NCBI GenBank assembly: GCA_903838125.1
Contig: CAILXF010000007.1
Coordinates: forward strand, 1-35,810
DNA: 35,810 nucleotides
DNA from: an uncultured Pseudomonadota bacterium
GTDB lineage: Bacteria; Pseudomonadota; Gammaproteobacteria; Burkholderiales; Methylophilaceae
Direction: 5' to 3'
The notes beneath the pieces are model-generated. The model did no database searches. It saw only the letters and a program-made list of their open reading frames with translations, and was not told where the DNA came from. Numbering within the stretch: the first letter of the stretch is position 1; the number at the start of each line of letters is the position of its first letter. The position numbers and the translations under genes are program-made. Positions 16,510-26,907 of this stretch are shown here, in pieces.

Positions 16510-17085
16510 ATGTTAAACAACGCCATACTATTCTTATTAAAAACTCTTCTAGACCTGCTTACCATCGCATTCTTGTTGCGATTCTATTTTCAGTTAACCA
16601 AAGTTTCTTTCCAGACGCAGGCAGCACAACTCATAGTGTCACTTACAAACTTCGCCGTTAAACCTACTCGCCGTATAGTCCCAAGTATAGGTCGTTTAGA
16701 TCTTTCGACATTGCTACTAGCCTACAGTACTCAGGTAGTACTATCCCTACTTAGCTTTTGGCTAAAAGGCTTTCCTTTCTTGATTGTGGGTAGCCAGATT
16801 TGGCTAGTCATGCTGGGAATAGCGGCACTGAGTATAGCGAGTATGAGTCTCACTATCTTTTTATACGCGGTATTAATCCAAGCAATTTTAAGCTGGGTGA
16901 ATCCCTATACCCCAATTGCACCAGTGCTATCCAATCTGACCAACCCAATATTGAATTGGTTAAGGAAATATATTCCTACCGCGGGCAATGTTGATTTAAC
17001 CCCACTCGTCTTTATCATTGCAGCACAGTTACTGCATATCACCATATTAATTCCATTAGAAAACGACTTACTCGCCATGATTTAG
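16510..17085 (+). CDS. yggT: YggT family integral membrane protein
   Basis: This inner-membrane protein of unknown biochemical role is built from two YGGT repeats, each with two helices. The first is around LLTIAFLLRFYFQL, with NFAVKPTRRIVPSIGRLD. The second is around LIQAILSWVNPYTPIAPV, with NPILNWLRKYIP. It has 191 residues from the ATG at 16510. I prefer this to the in-frame ATG at 16501 because the GAAGGG SD abuts 16501 but sits nine bases before 16510. It completes the yggS-proC-yggT set and ends 74 bases before the convergent rng. Confidence 0.92.
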   Translation: MLNNAILFLLKTLLDLLTIAFLLRFYFQLTKVSFQTQAAQLIVSLTNFAVKPTRRIVPSIGRLDLSTLLLAYSTQVVLSLLSFWLKGFPFLIVGSQIWLVMLGIAALSIASMSLTIFLYAVLIQAILSWVNPYTPIAPVLSNLTNPILNWLRKYIPTAGNVDLTPLVFIIAAQLLHITILIPLENDLLAMI

Positions 17086-17159
17086 TAACACTGAGTTATA
17101 GGCTTTCACGACGTCAACCTCACGACAGAGGTCAATACTAATGATTCCGTAGCGTTAAT

Positions 17160-18611
17160 CTACATCAAAATAATATCAAACGACTCTTGGCTGTAATGCT
17201 GTTCAGTCTGCAGCGAAATCGGCTTACCAATAAAGTCAGATAGATTAGCCAAGCTTTGTGACTCTTCATCCAGTAACATATCAATCACCTTAGGTGCAGC
17301 TAATACACGAAGTTCGCGCGCATTAAACTGGCGCGCCTCACGAAGCAACTCACGTAAAATTTCATAACATACCGTTTGTGCCGTTTTTAGTTCGCCGCGA
17401 CCCTGGCAACTTACGCACGTTTCACAAAGTATATGCGCCAAACTTTCACGCGTGCGTTTACGCGTCATCTCAACCAAACCTAGCGGCGTAAAGCCATTAA
17501 TTCCCGTGCGTGCGCGATCTCGCGCTACCGCTTTTTGCAACTCTTCCAGCACTGCATCACGTTGGGTATCTTCATCCATATCAATAAAATCAATGATAAT
17601 AATGCCACCCAAATTTCTGAGTCGTAACTGGCGCGCAATTGATTGCGCGGCTTCTAAATTGGTTTTAAATATAGTGTCGGATAGATTTTTACCACTCACA
17701 AAACTGCCGGTATTCACATCCACTGTGGTCAGGGCTTCAGTCTGATCAAAAATCAAATAGCCACCTGACTTGAGTTCCACTTTACGTGACATCGCTTTTT
17801 CAATTTCTTGTTCAATGTTGTACAAATCAAATAGTGGGCGCTCACCTTGGTAATGCACTAACTTATCCAACGCCGTAATGGCATATAAATTGGCAAAATC
17901 GGTTAATTTTTGGTAGGTTTCACTTGAGTCAATACGAACCACTTCCGTGTCATCATTTAGCACGTCTCGTAGCACACGCATGGCTAAATTTAAGTCTTGA
18001 AAAATTAACGAGCGTTCTGGTACCGTGGTGCTTTGAGCCACAATGTGCGCCCATGTTTTGCTTAGATAATCTATATCTGCGCGTAACTCCACATCTGAAG
18101 CCGCTTCCGACATAGTTCTAATGATATAGCCTCCAATCCTGGGCTCTGGCAGCAAGCTCAATAGGCGTACTTTTAACAACTCTCGCTCCGACTCTAGTTC
18201 TATGCGTTGTGATACGCCGATATGCTCTTGCTGAGGCAAATAGACTAGAAAACGACCAGCAATACTAATTTGAGTGGTGAGTCGCGCCCCCTTGGTACCA
18301 ATGGGCTCCTTAATCACCTGCACCATCAGCGACTGTCCTTCACGTAACACTTCTTGTATCGGCCGCTGCAAGCTAGCATCACCACATTCGAAAATATCAC
18401 CTGCGTGTAAAAATGCCGCACGCTGCAAACCTATTTCCACAAAGGCTGACTGCATGCCGGGTAATACGCGGCACACGACACCTCGATAGACATTACCAAC
18501 CAAGCCCAAAGATGAACCCCGTTCAATTTGCAATTCTTGCACTACCCCATTCTCCATCATGGCAATGCGTGTTTCTTGTGGGGTCACGTTGATTAGTATC
18601 TCTTCACTCAA
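17160..18611 (-). CDS. rng: ribonuclease G
   Basis: This single-strand endoribonuclease of the RNase E/G family matures the 16S rRNA 5' end and degrades some mRNAs. The 483 residues include an S1 RNA-binding domain (about 38-115), the catalytic aspartates in TVDVNTGSFVSG (D298) and IIDFIDMDE (D341), and the zinc-link cysteines in CETCVSCQGRG (C399 and C402). It lacks the long C-terminal scaffold of RNase E, which makes it RNase G. The start is a TTG at 18611, supported by family-like N-terminus SEEILINVTPQETRIA. It follows maf by 58 bases in the same direction. Confidence 0.95.
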   Translation of the reverse strand: MSEEILINVTPQETRIAMMENGVVQELQIERGSSLGLVGNVYRGVVCRVLPGMQSAFVEIGLQRAAFLHAGDIFECGDASLQRPIQEVLREGQSLMVQVIKEPIGTKGARLTTQISIAGRFLVYLPQQEHIGVSQRIELESERELLKVRLLSLLPEPRIGGYIIRTMSEAASDVELRADIDYLSKTWAHIVAQSTTVPERSLIFQDLNLAMRVLRDVLNDDTEVVRIDSSETYQKLTDFANLYAITALDKLVHYQGERPLFDLYNIEQEIEKAMSRKVELKSGGYLIFDQTEALTTVDVNTGSFVSGKNLSDTIFKTNLEAAQSIARQLRLRNLGGIIIIDFIDMDEDTQRDAVLEELQKAVARDRARTGINGFTPLGLVEMTRKRTRESLAHILCETCVSCQGRGELKTAQTVCYEILRELLREARQFNARELRVLAAPKVIDMLLDEESQSLANLSDFIGKPISLQTEQHYSQESFDIILM

Positions 18612-18669
18612 TTTAGATTCTCTTTTAACTTTTTATATAATATTGGTTTTGAATTTTTGGCTGATATTT

Positions 18670-19275
18670 CTATATTGAGATAATGCCGTGCTTCCTTAAA
18701 AGTGCAGCTGTTTCATAGACAGGCAAGCCCATCACACCACTATAACTGCCTTCAATACGCTTAATCCATGCACTAGCTAAACCCTGTATGCCATAACTAC
18801 CTGCCTTATCTTTGTGTTCCCCGCTAGCGATATAAGTATCTATTTGCGCTGTAGTCAAAGTCATCATTTCAACCAGTGTCGTGGAAATCACGACTTCAAT
18901 GTGATCAGCAACTGCTAATGCTACTGCAGTGTGCACATGATGCAAGCTACCAGATAATGCCTGCAACATATGACGAGCATCATTATCATCTTCCGGCTTA
19001 CCTAGTAACGCTTCCGCCAACTCAACCGTGGTGTCTGCCGCCAGAACTGGGCGCCCACGCTGATTCTTTGTAAGTGTCTGTATGCAGGCTTCAGCTTTTT
19101 GCCGTGCCAAGCGTATGACATAGTTTTGTGCAGTCTCTTGGTTTAACTGTGTTTCATCAATATCTGCAGGCAATGTTTCACACTGCAATCCTATCTGCAA
19201 TAACAACTCAACGCGGCGTGGGCTACGTGAAGCAAGATATATGACGGGTGGGGATAAAACTGAAGGCTTCAACAT
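18670..19275 (-). CDS. maf: Maf/YhdE-type nucleoside triphosphate pyrophosphatase
   Basis: This house-cleaning pyrophosphatase hydrolyses dTTP, UTP and modified pyrimidine nucleotides. The 201 residues contain the substrate motif ASRSPRRVELL (15-25), AADTTV with the catalytic aspartate, and DKAGSYGIQGLASAWIKRIEG, a YhdE-subfamily stretch, then SYSGVMGLPVYET. The length is normal. The maf-rng pairing is common in proteobacteria. The start at 19275 has about 12 extra residues before the conserved IYLASRSPRR. A later start is not obvious. Confidence 0.93.
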   Translation of the reverse strand: MLKPSVLSPPVIYLASRSPRRVELLLQIGLQCETLPADIDETQLNQETAQNYVIRLARQKAEACIQTLTKNQRGRPVLAADTTVELAEALLGKPEDDNDARHMLQALSGSLHHVHTAVALAVADHIEVVISTTLVEMMTLTTAQIDTYIASGEHKDKAGSYGIQGLASAWIKRIEGSYSGVMGLPVYETAALLRKHGIISI

Positions 19276-19381
19276 TTACTTACTCAAATTTGCTTACTCA
19301 ATGATTGCACTTTAATTTACTATACTTAAATTAACAAATCATTAATTTCTTAAAAACCATATTTTACTGGAAAGGTTCACC

Positions 19382-20017
19382 ATGACAGACTGGGCTCCAC
19401 TGATTAAAGTGACCATCGCTTTATTTGCCATCGTCAACCCGATTGGCAGTCTCCCAATTTTTATCAGCGCCACCGATGGCTGGAACCGTAGAGACCGTGC
19501 CAGAACTGCAAAAACGGTTGCTATTAGCGTATTTACCGTTCTATCTGTCGCGGCCTTTTTGGGCGACCAGATTCTAAGTTTTTTTGGCATATCCATCCCT
19601 TCATTTCAAGTGGGTGGCGGCATTTTATTGTTACTAATCGCAATCTCTATGATGCATGGCAAGCAAAGTGGCACCCGGCAAACACCTGAAGAAGCACAAA
19701 CCTTAGCTGAACGTAAAGTCATTGCCATCGTGCCGCTGAGTATTCCATTGCTAGCTGGCCCTGGTGCAATTAGCAACATGATTATTGCGGCGCAACAAAA
19801 TAGTGGCATCCTCTGGCATTTGTCATTGCTAGTCCCGATTGTCACTGTTGCTTGCGTAATCTGGGTGGTACTGAGACTTTCAGTTCCTATCTCCAACCAA
19901 CTGGGGAGCATAGGTATCAATATCGTAACGCGCTTAATGGGCTTAATCTTAGCCGCAATGGCCGTTGAATTTTGTGCGCACGGCCTACTCGGCTTATTTC
20001 CTAAGTTAGGAATGTAG
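19382..20017 (+). CDS. MarC family integral membrane protein
   Basis: The 211-residue protein has six predicted helices. Family motifs include ALFAIVNPIGSLPIF (residues 13-27), GGGILLLLIAISMM and VPLSIPLLAGPGAISNMII. The MarC/UPF0056 family was once linked to multiple antibiotic resistance, a link later doubted, and its transported substrate is unknown. A strong SD (AAAGG, 6 bases before the ATG) is present. It is divergent from maf across 106 bases, where a TATACT -10 lies near 19320. Confidence 0.92.
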   Translation: MTDWAPLIKVTIALFAIVNPIGSLPIFISATDGWNRRDRARTAKTVAISVFTVLSVAAFLGDQILSFFGISIPSFQVGGGILLLLIAISMMHGKQSGTRQTPEEAQTLAERKVIAIVPLSIPLLAGPGAISNMIIAAQQNSGILWHLSLLVPIVTVACVIWVVLRLSVPISNQLGSIGINIVTRLMGLILAAMAVEFCAHGLLGLFPKLGM

Positions 20018-20099
20018 AAGACTGGCAACACTAAATTAGCTGCGTTCAGGTTAAAATAGTAGCATTCGCTTAATAATCATGCCTCTGAAGACTCCCACC

Positions 20100-20555
20100 A
20101 TGACACAAGATACACAATGGATGCCACATGCCACCGTCGCCGCCATCGTTGAACAAGATGGTAAATTTTTATTGGTAGAAGAAAGCACTGAGCGTGGCAA
20201 TCGATTTAATCAACCCGCTGGTCATTTAGAAGACAACGAAAGCTTATTGCAAGCGGTAGTGCGCGAAACCCTAGAAGAAACGGCTTATCAGTTTGAACCA
20301 CAAGCATTTCTTGGTATTTATCATTGGAAGCATGAGCATAACGACACTACTTATTTACGCTTTGCCTATATCGGCAGTGTAAGCAATCATCAGCCGCTAT
20401 TAGCGCTTGATGACGGTATTATTCGAGCTGTTTGGATGACTATCGACGAGATTCGTAGCAAACATCTATTGCTTCGCAGCCCGCAAGTACTTTCCTGTAT
20501 AGAGGATTACCTGCGTGGCCAAAAATTTCCATTGTCGGTAGTTACACACATATAA
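20100..20555 (+). CDS. nudJ: Nudix hydrolase, NudJ-like
   Basis: This is probably a phosphatase of thiamin pyrophosphate or nucleoside di/triphosphates. The 151 residues start MTQDTQWMPHATVAAIVE, as in NudJ. The Nudix box runs GHLEDNESLLQAVVRETLEE and then TAY: all acidic metal ligands are kept, but the glycine after EET is alanine. It lies 55 bases upstream of mnmA, as nudJ does in E. coli and others, which supports the subfamily call. An in-frame ATG at 20079 would add seven residues, and neither start has a clear SD. Confidence 0.88.
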   Translation: MTQDTQWMPHATVAAIVEQDGKFLLVEESTERGNRFNQPAGHLEDNESLLQAVVRETLEETAYQFEPQAFLGIYHWKHEHNDTTYLRFAYIGSVSNHQPLLALDDGIIRAVWMTIDEIRSKHLLLRSPQVLSCIEDYLRGQKFPLSVVTHI

Positions 20556-20610
20556 ACATCTATTACCAACCAAACACCTTAAAATTAGAAAACCATTAAA
20601 TTAAAATGCC

Positions 20611-21732
20611 ATGAATCTGAATAAAGTACAAAAAAAGAAAGTGGTCGTAGGCCTTTCCGGTGGCGTTGACTCGTCAGTTACAGCGCTATTACTTAAACAA
20701 CAAGGCTATGAAGTGACAGGCCTGTTTATGAAAAACTGGGAAGATGACGACACGGATGAATACTGTTCAAGCAAACAAGATTTGATTGATGCAGTTTCAG
20801 TGGCGGATAAAATTGGCATTGATATTGAAGCCGTTAATTTTAGTGCAGAATATAAAGATCGTGTCTTCTCTAACTTCTTAAGTGAATACAAAGCTGGACG
20901 CACGCCAAACCCAGATATTTTATGCAATGCCGAGATTAAGTTTAAAGCCTTTTTAGACCATGCCATGAGCCTGGGCGCTGACGTCATAGCCACCGGCCAT
21001 TATGCGCAAGTGCGAGAAAATCCGCTAAGACCTGGCTTATTCCAATTACTGAAAGCAGATGATGGAAGCAAAGATCAAAGCTATTTTTTATATCGCTTAA
21101 ATCAAGCGCAACTCTCAAAAACTCTGTTTCCACTGGGCACTTACTTAAAGCGTGAAGTGCGAGAAATAGCACGTGACGCTGGGTTAATTAACGCGGAGAA
21201 GAAAGACTCTACTGGCATTTGCTTTATCGGAGAACGCCCGTTCCAAGAGTTTTTAAGCCAATACTTACCGCGTGAACCTGGTGACATCAAAACACCAGAA
21301 GGCAAACTAGTTGGTCGCCACGAAGGTTTGATGTATTACACCATAGGTCAACGCCAAGGTCTAAAAATTGGCGGGAGTCGTGAAAGTAATGGTGAGCCTT
21401 GGTTTGTAGCAGCTAAAGACATGGAGGCTAACATACTGATCGTGGTGCAAGGCCATACGCATCAATTACTTCTAAGTGATGGTTTGCTAGCCAGTCAATT
21501 ACATTGGATAGCTGGTACTGAAGTTGATGACAGGCCTCAGACAAATTGGGTCTACGCCGCAAAAACACGCTATCGCCAACCTGATGCGCCCTGCGAAATT
21601 GAACGCTTAAGCACTGATGAAGTGGAGATTAAATTTGGACAAAAACAATGGGCGGTAACGCCGGGGCAGTCTGCTGTTGTCTATGAAAGCAATGTTTGCC
21701 TAGGTGGCGGAATTATTACCTCCCCCTTGTAA
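20611..21732 (+). CDS. mnmA: tRNA-specific 2-thiouridylase MnmA
   Basis: It inserts sulfur at C2 of the wobble uridine in tRNA-Lys, -Glu and -Gln, taking persulfide sulfur from the IscS-Tus relay and using ATP. The 373 residues contain the PP-loop GLSGGVDSS (14-22), the two catalytic cysteines in NPDILCN (C105) and TGICFIGER (C204), and the family stretches [19 protein letters not shown] and [14 protein letters not shown]. The length is normal. No SD is seen. It converges on the GST-like gene with a 14-base gap. Confidence 0.97.
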   Translation: MNLNKVQKKKVVVGLSGGVDSSVTALLLKQQGYEVTGLFMKNWEDDDTDEYCSSKQDLIDAVSVADKIGIDIEAVNFSAEYKDRVFSNFLSEYKAGRTPNPDILCNAEIKFKAFLDHAMSLGADVIATGHYAQVRENPLRPGLFQLLKADDGSKDQSYFLYRLNQAQLSKTLFPLGTYLKREVREIARDAGLINAEKKDSTGICFIGERPFQEFLSQYLPREPGDIKTPEGKLVGRHEGLMYYTIGQRQGLKIGGSRESNGEPWFVAAKDMEANILIVVQGHTHQLLLSDGLLASQLHWIAGTEVDDRPQTNWVYAAKTRYRQPDAPCEIERLSTDEVEIKFGQKQWAVTPGQSAVVYESNVCLGGGIITSPL

Positions 21733-21746
21733 GTGCAAGTGCGACC

Positions 21747-22352
21747 TTAAGCCTGAGGAATGCTGTCCTGAAATGACTGGCGTGTTAGTAACGCCTTATT
21801 TAGGCGCTGTAAATTTGGATATTCTGACTCAAGATTAATCACTGCGCTAAAACGCAGTTGCACATATCCCAACATACAGCCAACAGCAATGTCGGCTAGA
21901 GTCAGACTGTTGCCAAAACACCATTTATTTTGACCTAAATCTTGATTAAGCACTTGCAAGCCTCTCGTCACCTTGTCCATATGCTTGGTAAGCACTCCGG
22001 CATCTTGCACCGCTCTGCGCTGCTCTAACATCACGGCCACCGCGGCGTCACATACGCCATCAGCTAAAGCTTCCCAACGCCTAACAGTCGTTTTTGCCCC
22101 ATTCACTTGTGGAATTAGATGTGCTAACGGGGTGCGATTGTCCAAGTACTCCACAATAACGCGAGAGTCATACAAACTTTCACCATCATCCAAAATGAGC
22201 ACAGGCACTTTCCCCAGCGGATTATATTGTGACACTGGGCAATCAGGCGAGGCCAAAACCACTTCTGTGAGATCAAGCACAATATGTTTTTCTATAGCCA
22301 CGATACGAACTTTTCGTGCATAAGGGCTATTAATGGTATATAAAAGTTTCAT
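21747..22352 (-). CDS. glutathione S-transferase-like protein
   Basis: The 201-residue cytoplasmic GST-fold protein has the thioredoxin-like N-terminal domain MKLLYTINSPYARKVRI with the catalytic-type Ser9, the cis-proline turn GKVPVLIL, and the glutathione-contacting DSRVIVEYLD. A helical C-terminal domain carries LTLADIAVGCMLGYVQLR, the N-capping motif of GSTs. It resembles the YibF-type subfamily. The substrate is unknown. It is divergent from nadC across 96 bases. Confidence 0.9.
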   Translation of the reverse strand: MKLLYTINSPYARKVRIVAIEKHIVLDLTEVVLASPDCPVSQYNPLGKVPVLILDDGESLYDSRVIVEYLDNRTPLAHLIPQVNGAKTTVRRWEALADGVCDAAVAVMLEQRRAVQDAGVLTKHMDKVTRGLQVLNQDLGQNKWCFGNSLTLADIAVGCMLGYVQLRFSAVINLESEYPNLQRLNKALLTRQSFQDSIPQA

Positions 22353-22448
22353 GGTATGGCACTAGTTTAATTTTTATTAGAGTAAAGTCTAGCTAGCATT
22401 ATAATTCAAGCTTGCTGGTTTAATCAGCACAACCGACTCATTTTTTTC

Positions 22449-23357
22449 ATGACTTTATTTACACTAGCCTACCCACTGGAAACTCCAGCCTTCAAGCAAT
22501 TGGTGCTCAATCAAGTGGCGTTAGCGCTAGCTGAAGATATAGGCAGTGGCGACCTTACGGCGCAACTCATTCCTGTGGCACAGTTAGCGTCCGCCAGTAT
22601 CGTAGTGCGAGAGAATGCGATTATTTGCGGTATAGATTGGGTAAATGCCTGCTTTAAGCATCTAGATCCCAACGTCACAATAGATTGGCTAGTAGCAGAA
22701 GGTGAGCGTGTGCATTCCAATCAAGTGTTATGCAAAATTACCGGCGGAGCACGTGCTTTACTCACGGCTGAACGTTGCGCACTCAATTTTTTACAAACGC
22801 TGTCAGCTACCGCGACACAAACGCGTAAATATGTAGATGCAGTAGCTGGTACAAAAACCCAAATCTTAGACACCCGTAAAACGATTCCACAGTTAAGGCT
22901 TGCGCAAAAATACGCGGTGACCATAGGTGGCGGGCATAATCAACGCTTAGCTTTATACGATGGCGTTTTGATTAAGGAAAATCACATTGCCGCCGCTGGA
23001 AGTATTGATGCTGTCATGCAGCAAGCCCTAACTTTAGGCACAGGGACTGATGTACAAATTGAAGTTGAGAATCTAGTCCAACTTGAACAAGCCTTGGATG
23101 CCGGCGCTACAAATATTTTATTGGATAACTTCAGTGTTGATTTACTGCGCGCTGCGGTCAGAATCAATGTGCAGCGAGGAAAATCGACAATTTTAGAAGC
23201 CTCGGGTGGCATCAGTTTAGATAATGTACTTGAAATTGCGCAGACTGGGGTGGACCGGATTTCTATCGGGGCACTCACTAAGAATGTCAATGCGATTGAC
23301 TTTTCCATGCGCATCGCTGCAACGAGAATCAATCCCATTGATTTTTCAACAAATTAG
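22449..23357 (+). CDS. nadC: nicotinate-nucleotide pyrophosphorylase (quinolinate phosphoribosyltransferase)
   Basis: It converts quinolinate and PRPP to nicotinate mononucleotide in de novo NAD synthesis. The 302 residues include ALAEDIGSGDLTAQLIP (27-43), ERCALNFLQTLSATAT, the active-site stretch TRKTIPQLRLAQKYAV, GGGHNQRLALYDGVLIKENH, and the C-terminal EASGGISLDNV and GVDRISIGALT. It runs slightly longer at both ends than the typical 280-290. No SD precedes the ATG. A perfect TATAAT (22400-22405) lies 43 bases upstream. Confidence 0.96.
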   Translation: MTLFTLAYPLETPAFKQLVLNQVALALAEDIGSGDLTAQLIPVAQLASASIVVRENAIICGIDWVNACFKHLDPNVTIDWLVAEGERVHSNQVLCKITGGARALLTAERCALNFLQTLSATATQTRKYVDAVAGTKTQILDTRKTIPQLRLAQKYAVTIGGGHNQRLALYDGVLIKENHIAAAGSIDAVMQQALTLGTGTDVQIEVENLVQLEQALDAGATNILLDNFSVDLLRAAVRINVQRGKSTILEASGGISLDNVLEIAQTGVDRISIGALTKNVNAIDFSMRIAATRINPIDFSTN

Positions 23358-23378
23358 CCTGTCATTAAACTTTCATCC

Positions 23379-23407
23379 TTGACCAAATAAGCTCAAACCG
23401 TTAAGGT
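23379..23407 (+). promoter_or_regulatory. candidate promoter of ilvB-ilvH
   Basis: TTGACC (23379-23384), a 17-base spacer and TAAGGT (23402-23407) lie in the gap after nadC. Downstream, AAGGG (23446-23450) and CCCTT (23455-23459) can form a short hairpin before the start region. Moderate match only. Confidence 0.4.
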
Positions 23408-23500
23408 GTAGGGTTGGTAAAATAACAATAAAAACAAGCATCACTAAGGGATAACCCTTCATGTTTTTGACTAGACATGAAATTCGCAATGGAACCAGGC

Positions 23501-25222
23501 ATGGCAAACAGCTCTAAACAACTCACAGGCGCGGAAATTTTAATTCGCTGCTTGCACGAAGAAAACGTTGAATTTGTATTCGGCTACCCAGGTGGGGCCG
23601 TCTTGCATATCTATGACGCTATTTTTCATCAAGATAAATTTAAGCATATTTTAGTGCGTCATGAGCAGGCAGCTTTACATGCGGCCGACGCCTATTCTCG
23701 CTCTACCGGCAAAGTGGGTGTTGCCCTCGTTACGTCTGGTCCCGGCGCGACTAACGCCGTGACGGGCATTGCTACCGCCTACATGGATTCAGTTCCTATG
23801 GTCATCATTAGCGGTCAAGTACCAACTTATGCCATCGGTGAAGATGCGTTTCAAGAATGCGATACCGTAGGCATTACACGCCCATGCGTAAAACATAACT
23901 TCTTGGTTAAAGATGTAAAAGACATTGCTGCCACCATGAAGAAAGCATTCTACGTGGCTGCCAGCGGTCGTCCAGGACCAGTTTTAGTGGATATTCCCAA
24001 GGACATCACTGCACATTTCTGTGACTTTGACTACCCAGAAACAGTGCATCTGCGTTCGTACAACCCAGTAACAAAAGGTCATTTAGGCCAGATCAAGAAA
24101 GCACTCAAGTTGCTGACTGAAGCGAAACGCCCTATGGTGTACTCAGGCGGTGGTGTGGTGCTGGGTGATGCTTCAGAGCATCTATTCAAGCTAATTCAAT
24201 CGCTAGGCCTACCCATTACCAGCACCCTAATGGGTTTAGGCTGCTTTCCAGCCTCTGACCCTAAGTTCTTGGGTATGCTTGGTATGCACGGCACTTATGA
24301 AGCTAATATGGCGATGCAAGATTGCGACGTTCTATTGGCAGTAGGCGCAAGATTTGATGATCGCGTGATTGGCAACACAGAGCATTTCTTATCCAATCCA
24401 CGCACGATTATTCATATTGACATTGATCCATCTTCAATTTCAAAACGCGTAAAAATTGATGTACCGATTGTTGGTGATGTGAAATCTGTGTTGGCTGATA
24501 TGAATGAGCTGATTGCCACTGAAAAGCCGAAACAAAACACGGTCGAACTCGCATCTTGGTTTAAGCAAATTGAGGCATGGCGTAGCAAAAAATGTATGAA
24601 TTTTGCGCAAAGTTCAGAGCTGATAAAACCGCAATACGTAATTCAAAAACTACATGAAGTGACTAAAGGTGAAGCTTTTGTTACCTCCGATGTTGGCCAA
24701 CACCAAATGTGGGCAGCACAATATTATAAATTTGAAAAACCGCGCCGTTGGATCAACTCTGGCGGACTTGGCACTATGGGTGTAGGCTTACCTTACGCCA
24801 TGGGCGTGCAACTTGCTCATCCAAATGCACAAGTAGCTTGCGTGACTGGTGAAGGCAGTATTCAAATGAATATTCAAGAGCTTTCAACTTGCGCGCAATA
24901 TCAATTGCCAATTAAGGTGATTATGTTGAATAACCGCTATTTGGGCATGGTGCGCCAATGGCAAGAGTTTTTCTATGAAAATCGCTATTCAGAATCTTAT
25001 ATGGACAGTCTGCCAGACTTTGTGAAATTGGCTGAGGCTTACGGTCATGTAGGTATGCAGATTACTAAGCCAAGTGATGTTGAAGGCGCCCTTAAAGAAG
25101 CGTTTGCGATGAAGTCCCGCTTTGTGTTTCTGGACTTTATTACCGACCAAAAAGAAAATGTATTCCCGATGATACAAAACGGCAAAGGCTTGTCCGAAAT
25201 GATTTTGGCGGAGGATCTATAA
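23501..25222 (+). CDS. ilvB: acetolactate synthase large (catalytic) subunit
   Basis: This thiamin diphosphate enzyme condenses pyruvate with pyruvate or 2-ketobutyrate in the first shared step of valine, leucine and isoleucine synthesis. From the ATG at 23501 it has 573 residues, the usual size. Visible are FGYPGGAVLHIYDA, the TPP-activating glutamate in RHEQAALHAADAYSR, SGPGATNAVTGIATAYMDS, VLLAVGARFDDRVIG (FAD-binding domain), and the TPP/Mg stretch GEGSIQMNIQELSTC with NNRYLGMVRQWQE. In-frame ATGs at 23477 and 23489 are alternatives. I chose the one just before the conserved TGAEILIRCL. Its stop overlaps the ilvH ATG by one base. Confidence 0.96.
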   Translation: MANSSKQLTGAEILIRCLHEENVEFVFGYPGGAVLHIYDAIFHQDKFKHILVRHEQAALHAADAYSRSTGKVGVALVTSGPGATNAVTGIATAYMDSVPMVIISGQVPTYAIGEDAFQECDTVGITRPCVKHNFLVKDVKDIAATMKKAFYVAASGRPGPVLVDIPKDITAHFCDFDYPETVHLRSYNPVTKGHLGQIKKALKLLTEAKRPMVYSGGGVVLGDASEHLFKLIQSLGLPITSTLMGLGCFPASDPKFLGMLGMHGTYEANMAMQDCDVLLAVGARFDDRVIGNTEHFLSNPRTIIHIDIDPSSISKRVKIDVPIVGDVKSVLADMNELIATEKPKQNTVELASWFKQIEAWRSKKCMNFAQSSELIKPQYVIQKLHEVTKGEAFVTSDVGQHQMWAAQYYKFEKPRRWINSGGLGTMGVGLPYAMGVQLAHPNAQVACVTGEGSIQMNIQELSTCAQYQLPIKVIMLNNRYLGMVRQWQEFFYENRYSESYMDSLPDFVKLAEAYGHVGMQITKPSDVEGALKEAFAMKSRFVFLDFITDQKENVFPMIQNGKGLSEMILAEDL

Positions 25223-25725
25223 TGGCATCTACAGCTCGTCATATTATTTCGCTCTTAATGGAAAATGAATCCGGTGCACTATCACGCGTTGCTGGTTTGT
25301 TTTCTGCGCGCGGGTATAACATTGAGTCACTCACTGTAGCGCCTACTGAAGATCCAACTTTGTCGCGCATGACCATAGTCACTTCTGGTTCTGACGAAGT
25401 GATTGAGCAAATCATTAAACAACTTAATAAGTTGATTGATGTCGTCAAAGTACTGGATTTGAATGATGGCAAGTTTATTGAACGCGAATTAATGTTGGTC
25501 AAAGTAAAAGCGACCGGCACCTTCCGTGAAGAAATGAAGCGCATGTGTGATATTTTCCGTGGCCGTATTATCGATGTGGCCGACGGTAGCTTTACTATTG
25601 AGCTTACCGGCTCAGGCACCAAACTAGATGCTTTTATCGAAAGCTTAGATAAATCAGCGATTTTAGAGACTGTCCGCACTGGTGCATCTGGCATAGGTCG
25701 CGGCGACCGTATTCTTAAAGTTTAA
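25222..25725 (+). CDS. ilvH: acetolactate synthase small (regulatory) subunit
   Basis: It activates the large subunit and gives it valine feedback sensitivity. The 167 residues have an N-terminal ACT domain (RHIISLLMENESGALSRVAG, residues 6-25, then ARGYNIESLTV). The C-terminal domain holds KVKATGTFREEM and the FRGRIIDVADGSFTIELTG stretch. A strong SD, GGAGG, lies at 25210-25214, seven bases before the ATG and inside the 3' end of ilvB, so the two are translationally coupled at near equal levels. Confidence 0.97.
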   Translation: MASTARHIISLLMENESGALSRVAGLFSARGYNIESLTVAPTEDPTLSRMTIVTSGSDEVIEQIIKQLNKLIDVVKVLDLNDGKFIERELMLVKVKATGTFREEMKRMCDIFRGRIIDVADGSFTIELTGSGTKLDAFIESLDKSAILETVRTGASGIGRGDRILKV

Positions 25726-25753
25726 GCAGCATAATTAAAAACCATATTTATAA

Positions 25754-26806
<1,053 letters not shown>

Positions 26807-26828
26807 GCATTAAAAGCAACACTAAGTA

Positions 26829-26862
26829 AAAAGGGCAAGACGCACACGTCCTGCCCTTTTTT
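26829..26862 (+). terminator. Rho-independent terminator after ilvC
   Basis: AAAAGGGCA-a-GACG pairs with CGTC-c-TGCCCTTTT around a CACA loop, with one internal mismatch, followed by TT. It starts 23 bases after the ilvC stop and ends the ilv operon before psd. Confidence 0.9.
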
Positions 26863-26907
26863 CATTATTAACGCATAAAATAATACCGTTCATTTAGGAC
26901 TTAACTG

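Noticed and set aside
17086-17159. Terminator between convergent yggT and rng
   Set aside because: Only a five-pair stem (ACCTC/GAGGT) without a T run is present, which is too weak to call.
20593-20610. Leaderless start for mnmA from the TAAAAT just before the ATG
   Set aside because: The hexamer ends only three to four bases before the ATG, too close for transcription to begin at the start codon. No -35 or extended element supports it.
23461-23517. Short 18-codon frame before ilvB as a possible leader peptide for attenuation
   Set aside because: The peptide MFLTRHEIRNGTRHGKQL is not rich in Leu, Val or Ile. It overlaps the ilvB start, and the nearby hairpin has only five pairs and no T run.
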